This document shows, piece after piece, positions 9,538 through 17,666 of a stretch of 64,000 nt of DNA. A program made the translations under genes and the position numbers. The DNA is taken from NCBI GenBank assembly GCA_903822005.1, contig CAIJNL010000018.1:124001-188000 (forward strand). Direction: 5' to 3'. Each line of letters starts with the position of its first letter. The stretch's first letter is position 1. The notes below the pieces were generated by a model, which was not told the origin of the DNA, searched no databases, and worked only from the letters and a program-made list of their open reading frames with translations. The DNA is from an uncultured Nitrospiraceae bacterium. GTDB lineage: Bacteria > Nitrospirota > Thermodesulfovibrionia > Thermodesulfovibrionales > Dissulfurispiraceae.

Positions 9538-10215
9538 GTGCAGAGGTATTATTATTTTGCTTATATGAATATGATTAAGGCCGGCGATATTGTAATAAAA
9601 AACCTCATTGACTCAATTGTAAAAGGCGATTACAAGCCTGGCGACAGATTGCCTTCCCTCGGGAATATTGCCAAGCTTACCGGCACAAGTGTGCTGTCCG
9701 CCCGCGAGGCGGTACAAAGTCTTGAAACGCTCGGTATTCTCGAAGTCTGCCATGGAAAGGGCATATTCGTTACTGCCGGGGCACCTATTATTGAAGAACT
9801 ACTGGAGGCGAGACGCACTCTGGAGTGCTTTTTTGCAACAATGGCTGCCGAGCACTGCAGCCCTGAGATGCTTCTCGAACTTGAATCCCTGCTAAAAGAC
9901 ATGGACAAAAGTCTTGCAGCCGGCGACATAGAATCATACAGCGAAAAAGACATTGAATTCCATTTTGCAATAGGCAAGGCTGCTAATAATCGCATCCTTT
10001 TCAAAACGCTGTCCAATATAAGAAATCTTCTTCAATACCAGCTCTTCACAGTCAACAGGGTGCCAAATATTATTCAAAGGTCATCAAGCCGTCACTGGGA
10101 AGTCTTTAACGCCATCAAAAAGAGCGAACCCGAAAGGGCCCGCTCGTGGATGTGGCAGCATATTACCGAAACAATCGAGGTATGGAAGGAGAACATATCA
10201 CCGCTCTACCGATAA
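9538..10215 (+). CDS. GntR/FadR-family transcriptional regulator (FCD type)
   Basis: Up to 225 residues. The N-terminal winged helix-turn-helix is clear: GDYKPGDRLPSLGNIAKLTGTSVLSAREAVQSLETLGILEV, of which only parts are quoted from the family pattern. It is followed by the all-helical FCD effector domain from about residue 80, with the metal-site residues expected of that domain (EKDIEFHFAI, RHWEVFNAI). Such proteins sense organic acids. The start is uncertain: a GTG at 9538 and ATGs at 9565 and 9571 are in frame and none has a convincing site (CAGAGG lies 18 bases before 9565). The gene is divergent from pckA. Confidence 0.88.
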   Translation: MQRYYYFAYMNMIKAGDIVIKNLIDSIVKGDYKPGDRLPSLGNIAKLTGTSVLSAREAVQSLETLGILEVCHGKGIFVTAGAPIIEELLEARRTLECFFATMAAEHCSPEMLLELESLLKDMDKSLAAGDIESYSEKDIEFHFAIGKAANNRILFKTLSNIRNLLQYQLFTVNRVPNIIQRSSSRHWEVFNAIKKSEPERARSWMWQHITETIEVWKENISPLYR

Positions 10216-10412
10216 TCATAGAGTGACCTTTACCCGCTCACTTTATGCATATTACGGGCATGATGGACACTCAGGCCGGTCTAATTTCGACAGCTGTTTC
10301 GAAGTGTTTGATATCCAGTATGCTAGTCGGGACTTCTCACAGGAAACAATAATATTTATAACATATGAGCACTATTGAGTATCAGTAGAACGTCGGACTA
10401 ACATTTGCCCTT

Positions 10413-10448
10413 AGCAGACAGGCCACGGCTAGCCGTGGCCTGTCTGCT
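10413..10448. repeat. Perfect 36-bp palindrome
   Basis: Each half is AGCAGACAGGCCACGGCT followed directly by its exact reverse complement, with no spacer. It lies between the convergent gntR and yegP-like genes, 11 bases from the latter's stop. It could serve as a bidirectional transcription end, although no T-run follows on either strand. Confidence 0.7.
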
Positions 10449-10459
10449 GGATAGAAAGT

Positions 10460-10792
10460 TTAAACGTTGTCCTTGATAGTCTTAGACGAACCGTTCAATT
10501 TTACACTGGCGATCCCGGCTTCACGCGACGCCTCGGAGGAGTACATCTGACTTGTGCCGATGACCTGATGATTGACAGCCTTCAGGTTGAAGAACGCCTT
10601 TCCATTGACCGCTATTTTTCGTTCATAGCGTTCATCCATGGAACAATTCGTCTGCACTGATGCGACTCCGTTTTCGGCCGAGCTTTTTGCGTGGTACATC
10701 TCACTCGATAAAATTACTTCGCCATTACCAGCCTTAAGGACGAAAAAAAACTGTCCATCGCTACTCTTGCTCAGTTCAAACCAACCAGCCAT
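10460..10792 (-). CDS. YegP-like DUF1508 protein
   Basis: A 110-residue protein made of two similar DUF1508 units, each with the pattern G-x-F-F-x-L-K-A-x-N-x-x-V-I-x-x-S-x-M-Y followed by an A/G-I/V-ASV helix end: GQFFFVLKAGNGEVI near residue 13 and KAFFNLKAVNHQVI near 62. YegP-type proteins are small soluble proteins of unknown function, usually 110 residues, so this is full length. The start at 10792 has an AAAAGGAGC site (aaaaggagcattaaaATG). It stands alone. Confidence 0.9.
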   Translation of the reverse strand: MAGWFELSKSSDGQFFFVLKAGNGEVILSSEMYHAKSSAENGVASVQTNCSMDERYERKIAVNGKAFFNLKAVNHQVIGTSQMYSSEASREAGIASVKLNGSSKTIKDNV

Positions 10793-10828
10793 TTTAATGC
10801 TCCTTTTTGTGGTAAATTGAACGCGCAA

Positions 10829-11044
10829 AATGCGCAGATTTAATGCTGTACCCCCCCTGACATACTATTAACCTATTTTGCGATATTAACAAAATTATCA
10901 GATCATAATTTTTAAGACATAAAAGTGTTTTTACTTCATTTATTGAGGAAATCATCATTTTCGAAAGGAGATTGATCTTTAATATTTTCAGTAGGAAGGA
11001 GCTATCTGTTGCAGTTGCTCATGGGAATACACAACTATCACCGG
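10829..11044. other. Intergenic region, nothing recognised
   Basis: AT-rich sequence upstream of the yegP-like gene, likely to hold its promoter. I see no gene or repeat until the inverted repeat starting at 11045. Confidence 0.4.
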
Positions 11045-11114
11045 AGAATTAGGGGGACACCTTACTTAATTCGAGAATCCTTAATGTAATTAAGTAAGGT
11101 GTTCCCCTAATTCT
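11045..11114. repeat. REP-like imperfect palindrome (27-bp arms, 16-base loop)
   Basis: The left arm 11045-11071 and right arm 11088-11114 pair along all 27 positions except one G-T wobble. The arms contain GGGGGACACCTTACTTAATT and its complement. Sequences of this kind (GGGGACACC..TACTTA hairpins) accompany REP-associated tyrosine transposases in other bacteria; that link is from memory. No transposase is in the window. The element lies 55 bases past the end of the MBL hydrolase gene. Confidence 0.65.
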
Positions 11115-11169
11115 TTTTCAATACTACCACGGCTTTCAGCACGGTAAGCGGCTGCTGCCCTGTTTCCGG

Positions 11170-12171
11170 TCAGCACCCCGCCGTGCATTTTCCCGCGGCG
11201 TCGAACTCCATTGTTTTGCCCGAGAGGGGGATATGAACCGGCACCTTGACTGCCTTAATAAATGCCTCTGTCTTGCTCCCCGGTCGAACCTTGCCTCCCA
11301 CGGTGCCGACCTCGTTCGCGTGCGAAGCGATAACCGAAGAGGGCTTCACGAGGTCGTTGATCACGTAGGCGGACTCGGCCGGCCCCGTAGTGAAACCGTC
11401 GCCGATGTTCATGACCGCGAGCTTCGCTTTGTAGTAGTTGTGCACGACTATTTCCTGGTCCGCGGTGATGCCCGTGTCTCCGGAAAGATAAACCACCAGG
11501 CCATTGCTGAACCTTAGTACGTAACCCGTCTCCTGGCCCACGTAGCCGGCGATACCGACTTCCTTCATGGCCTTGCCGAGGTCGCCGCCGATGAAGTCGG
11601 GGTCCAGGCCGTTGCTGTGCAGCGCCGTCACCGTCGCAATGCGCACGCCGCCGATCATGATGCTGCCGCCGAAGCGGACGAGGATGGAGTTGGCGGGATT
11701 GCCGCCGTTGGCCTTGAGCTTTGCCGCAAAGAAAGGAGGCATCTCGCTGCCAGTCACGATCTTCGATTTCTTGGCGAGCGCGATGTTCACTGCGCTGGTG
11801 TTTGGCAGGGCCGAAACCGAAGTGTCCGGCTTATCGCACGTGCCAGAGTTTGGCGCCTTGGCGTGCGCGTTGCCCACGTGGTCGCCGTGCATGTGGCTCA
11901 CGAGGATAATATCGATCTTTCCAAGCCGCGGATCATTAGCGCCCGCAACGGTACGACCGGGATCGTACAGGATACGCGTGCCATTCGGATCTTCGAAAAT
12001 CAGGGCGCGGTCCTGCGGACAGAACTCGCCGTCGACACCGCCAAGCGGCGTTACCTTCACGGTAAGGATCTGGGCCGTGGACGCTAAGGACGTCTGCGCC
12101 AAGACGGACAAAGGAAACAGGACAAGTAATGCAACTAAGACGGACGACGTTCGGACGCATTTCTGAATCAT
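11170..12171 (-). CDS. Secreted MBL-fold metallo-hydrolase
   Basis: A 333-residue protein with a Sec signal peptide (SSVLVALLVLFPLSVLAQ, cleavage probably after LAQ). The metallo-beta-lactamase zinc motif SHMHGDHVGN lies near residue 94; later ligands include an Asp in YLSGDTG and a His in VIASHANE. The overall pattern resembles UlaG-like lactonase/hydrolase members. The substrate is unknown. The base composition is clearly more GC-rich at third codon positions than its neighbours. With the REP-like repeat at its 3' side, this suggests acquisition by transfer. The start has a TAAGGAGG site close upstream. Confidence 0.88.
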   Translation of the reverse strand: MIQKCVRTSSVLVALLVLFPLSVLAQTSLASTAQILTVKVTPLGGVDGEFCPQDRALIFEDPNGTRILYDPGRTVAGANDPRLGKIDIILVSHMHGDHVGNAHAKAPNSGTCDKPDTSVSALPNTSAVNIALAKKSKIVTGSEMPPFFAAKLKANGGNPANSILVRFGGSIMIGGVRIATVTALHSNGLDPDFIGGDLGKAMKEVGIAGYVGQETGYVLRFSNGLVVYLSGDTGITADQEIVVHNYYKAKLAVMNIGDGFTTGPAESAYVINDLVKPSSVIASHANEVGTVGGKVRPGSKTEAFIKAVKVPVHIPLSGKTMEFDAAGKCTAGC

Positions 12172-12597
12172 GGCTGTAACCTCCTTATTATCGGGAATTT
12201 AATATTTCATCCTGATTATGCCAACTCCGTTATCCAGTTGCAAATGTGCACCTGCGAAAAAGGCAAAATGCCTGTCGAAACATGCAGATCAAATTATTAT
12301 GCAGTTCCTGCCTATCTCTCCAAAATATTAGCATATTGTTTTGTTTTTTGCACGCATAAATACTGTTTATAACTACCTGTATTTCCAGAACGCCAAATGA
12401 CACCCAAAAACGCCATATTATCGCACACAGGCCTGGGCGCGGCCCAATTCATTTTGCAAGCGCCACAAAATTATGGTACTTTATTATCAGTGCAAATATG
12501 TGGTATAGACCTAAACCGCGCGACACAAGCCTATTCCAAACGCCTAAAAGGTGTTTATTCTTGGATCTGATGCAATAGAGTGAGAGGGGTTCTGCAG
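12172..12597. other. Divergent intergenic region, MBL hydrolase / sigma-54 activator
   Basis: No gene is seen in these 426 bases. It must hold the promoters of both flanking genes. It contains several short inverted repeats (for example GCAAATGTGCACCTGC near 12240) but no canonical sigma-54 promoter on either strand. Confidence 0.4.
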
Positions 12598-14697
12598 ATG
12601 ACTAAACAAAACAGAATTTGTTTTGTGGCGATAAACAGGGAAACCTGTGACCGGGTAGCTCAGCAACTAAGCACCCTCCTTGGTAATTTTATCCAGGTTG
12701 ATACATGGTGTCTGCGTGAACCGCCTCGACCGGAAGTCCTGGATAACGATATTTTTATTATCAGCACCCATGCAGTCTGGCAACAAGTTTCAAGCCTTGT
12801 CCCCCCTGACAAAAGAATCATTGTTGCAAGCAGGACCCTCGAAATTGATAATCTGGAAGAACTTCTCGCCCTCAGCCGGGGAACCGAGGCCCTGATTTTG
12901 AGCAATCACGAAAAAACAGCCCTTGAAATAATTGAAGTCTTGAAAAGTTTTGCAATAGACAATGTAGTTCTTCACCCGCGCTGGCCGGATAAAAAAACAT
13001 ATCCCAGACATATCAAACTGGCCATTACGGCGGGACAGCAACCAGTACCGCCTGAAATAGAGAGGGTCATTGACCTCGGTGTCCGGACATTGAACTTGTC
13101 GACACTTGTCGAGCTGATTATTGAATTGGACCTGCCCCGTGAAATTGTCAATGAAATTTCGGCCCGCTATATTTCAGCGATAATCAGCATCCTGCACCGG
13201 CGCATAGAATTAGCTGAACAGAACGAAAAATTCAAAGACCGCGTACAAGCCATTTTAGATACTGTAGACCATGGAATCATCGCTATCGACGAAGACCAGA
13301 AAATCCGCCTTGTTAATCCCGCGGCTGAAAAGATGTTAAATCTTGGTTACCAGGAATTAATTGACAGGTCTGTAACGGATATCATTCCGCAAATAAGCGA
13401 TGACATAATGACCGGCTCCAATACGGCAGATAGCATCAAAAAAATTGGCGATAGCCACTACGTCATAAACACGACTTCAATCTTTGATGCGATGAATAAT
13501 GTTACCGGCACGGTCATCAGCCTTAAAGCGGCCAATGAGGTCAAAGAACTGGATTCAAAAGTGCGGCGTGAACTAAAGCGAAAAGGTAATATTGCCAAAC
13601 ATACATTTAATGATATTTTGGGCAGCAGCGAAGAAATTACCCGGGCCATTGACGCGGCCAGGAAATTTGCCGGGACTGATTTGACCATTCTCCTTGAGGG
13701 GGAAAGCGGCACAGGAAAAGAACTTTTTGCCCAGTCATTCCATAATGCTTCCAACCGCAGGAATACTCCGTTTGTGGCGATAAATTTTGCGGCGTTACCC
13801 GAGAATCTGGTCGAGAGCGAGCTCTTTGGGTATGAGGAAGGGGCGTTCACGGGTGCAAGAAAAGGCGGCAAAACAGGACTCTTTGAAGAAGCCCACACCG
13901 GCACCATTTTTCTCGATGAAATCGGCGATGCCTCAACGGAAGTGCAAAAAAAACTGTTGCGTGTTCTGGAAGAGAAGGAAGTGCGCAGGGTCGGTGGGAA
14001 CACTGTCACACCCGTGGATGTCAGGGTCATTGCGTCAACAAACCGGAATCTCAGACAGTTAATGAAAGAAGGGAAATTCCGGCTCGATCTTTATTTCAGA
14101 CTTTGCAGCATACAAATAGTTGTACCTCCCCTGAGAAGGCGGCGGCAGGATATCCCAGTGTTATTGGCTTTTTTTGCGAACAGACTCTATCGCCGGGAAA
14201 TACGTCTCGCGGATCAACTAAAGGATTATTTAAGCAATTACAGCTGGCCGGGAAATGTGAGGGAGCTGCAAAATATAGTCAATTTCCTTTGCAATACTAT
14301 TGATTCGAACGATATTGCCACAATGAAGCATTTACCGCAGTACCTGTCTGAATGCCCGACCGACTATAATGGGCCTGCCACTGCGGCATTTGCGCATGGA
14401 GATGTTGAGGCGGTCGTGTCGCGCTTTGCAAAATTAGGTTCACTCGAACCGCTGTTTTGGGTGCTTTCAGAACTAAAAAAAGCCGAAAGATTCAATCAGT
14501 CGGCTGGCCGTCAATCCATTTCGATGGCCCTTGCTGAACAGACGATATCATTTCCGGAACATAAAGTCCGGGTTATGTTAAAACGTCTCGAGCAGGGAGG
14601 ATGTGTCATAACCAATGTAACCAGACAAGGGTCAAGACTCTCTAAACTCGGGAATGATGTCTTGTCTTACCTTGAATCATCAAATTTAACGAGTTGA
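12598..14697 (+). CDS. Sigma-54-dependent activator with PAS domain and non-Fis C-terminus
   Basis: A 699-residue enhancer-binding protein. Residues 1-200 are a PrpR_N-like sensor region, about 215-315 is a PAS domain (ILDTVDHGIIAIDEDQK) and 340-580 is the AAA+ domain: Walker A GESGTGKE (about 367), the sigma-54 contact loop GAFTGA (about 415) and Walker B TIFLDEIGD (about 435). The C-terminal 110 residues do not look like the usual Fis-type helix-turn-helix. Segments such as HKVRVMLKRLEQGGCVITNV and SRLSKLGNDVLSYL resemble a winged helix. The start at 12598 follows GAGAGGGG at eight bases, better than a GTG at 12580. Its targets are unknown; the chemoreceptor is convergent. Confidence 0.9.
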   Translation: MTKQNRICFVAINRETCDRVAQQLSTLLGNFIQVDTWCLREPPRPEVLDNDIFIISTHAVWQQVSSLVPPDKRIIVASRTLEIDNLEELLALSRGTEALILSNHEKTALEIIEVLKSFAIDNVVLHPRWPDKKTYPRHIKLAITAGQQPVPPEIERVIDLGVRTLNLSTLVELIIELDLPREIVNEISARYISAIISILHRRIELAEQNEKFKDRVQAILDTVDHGIIAIDEDQKIRLVNPAAEKMLNLGYQELIDRSVTDIIPQISDDIMTGSNTADSIKKIGDSHYVINTTSIFDAMNNVTGTVISLKAANEVKELDSKVRRELKRKGNIAKHTFNDILGSSEEITRAIDAARKFAGTDLTILLEGESGTGKELFAQSFHNASNRRNTPFVAINFAALPENLVESELFGYEEGAFTGARKGGKTGLFEEAHTGTIFLDEIGDASTEVQKKLLRVLEEKEVRRVGGNTVTPVDVRVIASTNRNLRQLMKEGKFRLDLYFRLCSIQIVVPPLRRRRQDIPVLLAFFANRLYRREIRLADQLKDYLSNYSWPGNVRELQNIVNFLCNTIDSNDIATMKHLPQYLSECPTDYNGPATAAFAHGDVEAVVSRFAKLGSLEPLFWVLSELKKAERFNQSAGRQSISMALAEQTISFPEHKVRVMLKRLEQGGCVITNVTRQGSRLSKLGNDVLSYLESSNLTS

Positions 14698-14845
14698 AAG
14701 CACTTGCAGACTATTTATCGGAGTGAAGACCAATTAAACGCATCTCGTTTCCCTTTGTAAGCGGCTTGTTAATCGCGCTTTGAGGTCTGCGGAGTAATGC
14801 CCAAATACCGGAGCCCCTTTGCCCCGCATGAGGAAAAGACTTATA

Positions 14846-16441
14846 TTATCCAAGCTTGAAGAAACCAATGCTCGCATTGAGCTCTTTTGCCTGATTATCG
14901 AGTTGTTCCACTTCCTTGTAAGCATCTGCAAGCATACTCACCGTGCCGTTGACCGATGCGGCAATCTTCTCCATATTTCCGGCTATTTCCTCAGACGCTA
15001 CAGATTGTTCTTCTGATGCCACAGCGATAGTATGAATAAGGCCGCCGGCCTTTTCTGCTGCTGCGACAATTGAGTTAAGGGCCTGAATTGTGTCATCGGC
15101 ATATGCAACGCCTTTTTCTGCATCCTGCCTGCTCTGCTGCATAACTTGAACCGATGCTTCCGATTTTTGGCGCACAGCGTCAAGCTTCCCTGCAATTTCT
15201 CCGGTTGCCTTGCCTGTGCGTTCAGCAAGTTTTCTTACTTCATCAGCAACAACTGAAAAACCTCGCCCCTGCTCGCCTGCACGCGCAGCCTCAATAGCCG
15301 CATTAAGAGCCAAAAGGTTTGTCTGGTCCGAGATGTCATTAATAATAGATACTATTTCTTCTACTTCCTTCAGACTCTCCTTCAGGTCTTCAATTGTAGC
15401 CGATGCGCCGTTCACAGATAATGAGATGCTCTGCATCGCCATGACTGACTGTTGCACAATGCCCTTCCCCTGGAAAGCAACCTCTGTCGCATCTCTCGCT
15501 GCTTCCGAGGCTGACGTCGCATTTCTCGCAACATCAGTAATAGTCTGGGACATTTCTGTGCTTGCTGAAGCGATCTGGTCAATCTGTGCAAGCTGTTCCC
15601 GCGCACTCGCATCGATAGTTTTCAAATCCTCTGTAAGGGCCGCCGTATTGACAGTTACTTTTTTTGCTACACCCTGAATGTTAACGACGGTCTGGCGCAA
15701 AGAAGCATGGATTCTGTTATATATGTCTTTTAAAAAATTGTGATCATCCGTAATGCGGCTGCCGGCAGTAAGTTCACCCCTCTCAAGAGTTCCAAGACAG
15801 CTGAGAGCCACGTTAATATTTTTCCCAGTGCTTTTGCCGACAAGAAAAAGAAACAATAATACCCCTCCGGCAGAAAACAGGATCACGATAACTAAAGTGA
15901 TCGTGCCTATTTCCATAATCGAGTCTATCCCCTGTATTTGCTTTTTAAAAAGCGATTGCTGGTCGGCGCTGGCTTTTTGAAGAGTATCCTTTATTTCGCG
16001 CCAGAGCGTTGTTTCCTTGGAATTCAAAAGCTCAACGGCTTCCCTGGATTTGCCGGCAATTGCGAGTCGCTGCGCTTCCAGCTTAAGCTTGTGGTCTTCC
16101 ACCCACAGAGACTGGACTTTTGCAAGCGCCTCCTTTGTCTTGCCGCTGGACAGGGCCAATGCTTCATTGTTTAATTTTAAAAAAGCGGCATGAGCCGCAT
16201 TATAGTTGTCAACTCCCTTCTTGTTGGCAGGGTCAAGAATCACATTCCTTGTCGCCTGGCCGGTCTGAAGGCCCTGTGCATACATCTGCTCCAGGTCTAT
16301 AAGAACTGTCTGGTCGACATTGATCATATGGTCAACATTTGTTTTAAGCTTGTAGTTGTTAAAAAGGAATAAAGCGACCACAATTACAAATACAACGACA
16401 TTTACGGCGCCTACCATAAAAAGCATCTTCTTTATGTTCAT
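14846..16441 (-). CDS. Methyl-accepting chemotaxis protein
   Basis: A 531-residue transmembrane chemoreceptor. TM1 is at residues 7-28 (a hydrophobic Val/Phe-rich run), followed by a helical periplasmic sensor of about 155 residues, probably a four-helix bundle. TM2 is near residues 186-208 ([20 protein letters not shown]), followed by a HAMP region and the long cytoplasmic signalling hairpin, whose tip has the conserved [19 protein letters not shown] and [14 protein letters not shown]. It signals to CheA/CheW. AGAGGGGG precedes the ATG. No che genes are present here. Confidence 0.95.
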   Translation of the reverse strand: MNIKKMLFMVGAVNVVVFVIVVALFLFNNYKLKTNVDHMINVDQTVLIDLEQMYAQGLQTGQATRNVILDPANKKGVDNYNAAHAAFLKLNNEALALSSGKTKEALAKVQSLWVEDHKLKLEAQRLAIAGKSREAVELLNSKETTLWREIKDTLQKASADQQSLFKKQIQGIDSIMEIGTITLVIVILFSAGGVLLFLFLVGKSTGKNINVALSCLGTLERGELTAGSRITDDHNFLKDIYNRIHASLRQTVVNIQGVAKKVTVNTAALTEDLKTIDASAREQLAQIDQIASASTEMSQTITDVARNATSASEAARDATEVAFQGKGIVQQSVMAMQSISLSVNGASATIEDLKESLKEVEEIVSIINDISDQTNLLALNAAIEAARAGEQGRGFSVVADEVRKLAERTGKATGEIAGKLDAVRQKSEASVQVMQQSRQDAEKGVAYADDTIQALNSIVAAAEKAGGLIHTIAVASEEQSVASEEIAGNMEKIAASVNGTVSMLADAYKEVEQLDNQAKELNASIGFFKLG

Positions 16442-16599
16442 GCTGCCCCCTCTTGATAAATAACGCCAATACTGAATACCGCATTTCTATGGCAAATTCA
16501 TCAGTATGAGCCTATAGTTTAATCTAGTCACATTATTGGCGTCAAAGAATGGGGTTGTATCCCGGATCAGGACAAATACTCGATGCGAACCAATACAAG

Positions 16600-16648
16600 G
16601 CCGTGATGGTCAGCGAAATCATTCGCCTGCATCACGGCATATTTTTTT
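16600..16648 (+). terminator. Hairpin with T7 tail, read on the plus strand
   Basis: GCCGTGATG (16600-16608) pairs with CATCACGGC (16630-16638); an inner GCGAA/TTCGC stem adds to it, and ATATTTTTTTC follows on the plus strand. Both flanking genes are on the minus strand. It may therefore end the TVP38 transcript weakly (CTTGTATTGG follows on that strand) or belong to an unannotated plus-strand RNA. Confidence 0.45.
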
Positions 16649-16654
16649 CAAGCT

Positions 16655-17371
16655 CTATTTCGAAGGGTTATCTTTTTCCAGAAACTCTATCTTCGAGCGT
16701 TTCTTTATCCAGCCCGGTATTAGCGAAATTATGACAAATACTACCGCGCCGATACCCAGATACATAAAGGTCGTACCGAGGTTTCCTTCCCCACTGACAA
16801 TGGCGCCTCCCATGAACGTAAAGGCCATGGCACCCGGCAGCATGCAGATAAATGAGACTAGCACATACGTCGGGAATCCGATTTTTGTCAGGCCGTAGGC
16901 ATAGTTCTGCAGATTAAATGGAAAGACCGGAACAAGCCGCGTAATCATCAGCATCCGCCACCCCTGGGCAGCCACTCCGTCATCGATCTTTTTGAAGACC
17001 TGGTTAGACTGCGCCCAGCCCTCTACCATGTCTCTTGCAACATAGCGGGCCACCAAAAAAGCTGCAGCAGCGCCAAGGGTCGATCCGATAGATGCCCAGA
17101 CAGTCCCCATTATCGGACCAAAGGCCAGTCCCGCCAGGATTGCGACTGGCAGTCCGGGCAGGAAAAAGAGGCAGGCGGCAATGAACAAAAGTATGTAGAC
17201 GATAGGCCCGATCGCGCCCAGTCCATTTATCCATGCCTTGAGATTCATTATATTCTGCATGCTGACATACTGGAAAAGCCCGTAATAGTGCATTATCCCG
17301 ACAACTGCCAGGATGACCGCTAAAGCTATTACCAGTTTCAGCCAGTTCTTACTGTTTTTTTTCTCTGTCAT
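16655..17371 (-). CDS. TVP38/TMEM64 (DedA-superfamily) membrane protein
   Basis: A 238-residue integral membrane protein with about six hydrophobic segments. The family core is visible: ACLFFLPGLPVAILAGLAFG followed by the GTVWASIGSTLGAAAAFLVA region, then RLVPVFPFNLQNYAYGLT, which matches the conserved R-x-x-P-x-x-P-x-x-x-x-N segment of SNARE-associated/VTT proteins. Members are linked to lipid scrambling and membrane homeostasis; transport of a specific solute is not established here. The start at 17371 has GGGGGAGC upstream; an earlier in-frame ATG has none. Confidence 0.9.
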   Translation of the reverse strand: MTEKKNSKNWLKLVIALAVILAVVGIMHYYGLFQYVSMQNIMNLKAWINGLGAIGPIVYILLFIAACLFFLPGLPVAILAGLAFGPIMGTVWASIGSTLGAAAAFLVARYVARDMVEGWAQSNQVFKKIDDGVAAQGWRMLMITRLVPVFPFNLQNYAYGLTKIGFPTYVLVSFICMLPGAMAFTFMGGAIVSGEGNLGTTFMYLGIGAVVFVIISLIPGWIKKRSKIEFLEKDNPSK

Positions 17372-17666
17372 ATTTTGCTCCCCCTTTGCTATTTCCCCTT
17401 CAGTGATGCAACTCCGTGGCAATATAATAATAGACTCCGGACTCAGAGTTTAATCGGCCCAAGTTGAAGCTGTCAAGGATGCATTCCTGTCGATAATTTC
17501 ACGGGTCAGCTTTCGCCCCTAACTGCGCTTTGAAATGAAATATAAATTTGGTATAGTCAAATATAGCGGACATTAAATTGCGCTATTAAGGCTATGACTT
17601 GTTTTGCCATGTTTCTTTCGATAAAACAGGGCACATAAGTCTGCACAAGGAGGTAGTGTAACGTTT

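Noticed and set aside
12238..12252. Sigma-54 promoter upstream of the MBL gene
   Set aside because: GG and GC are 9 apart and the flanking bases fit poorly.
12172..12579. Riboswitch in the long spacer
   Set aside because: Short inverted repeats are present but no known conserved riboswitch core was recognised.
16536..16898. Plus-strand reading frames over the TVP38 gene end
   Set aside because: They are antisense to a clear membrane protein gene and have no ribosome binding site.
17500..17525. Sigma-54 promoter upstream of fdhA
   Set aside because: Spacing is right (GG-N10-GC) but the TGGCAC and TTGC cores are poorly matched.
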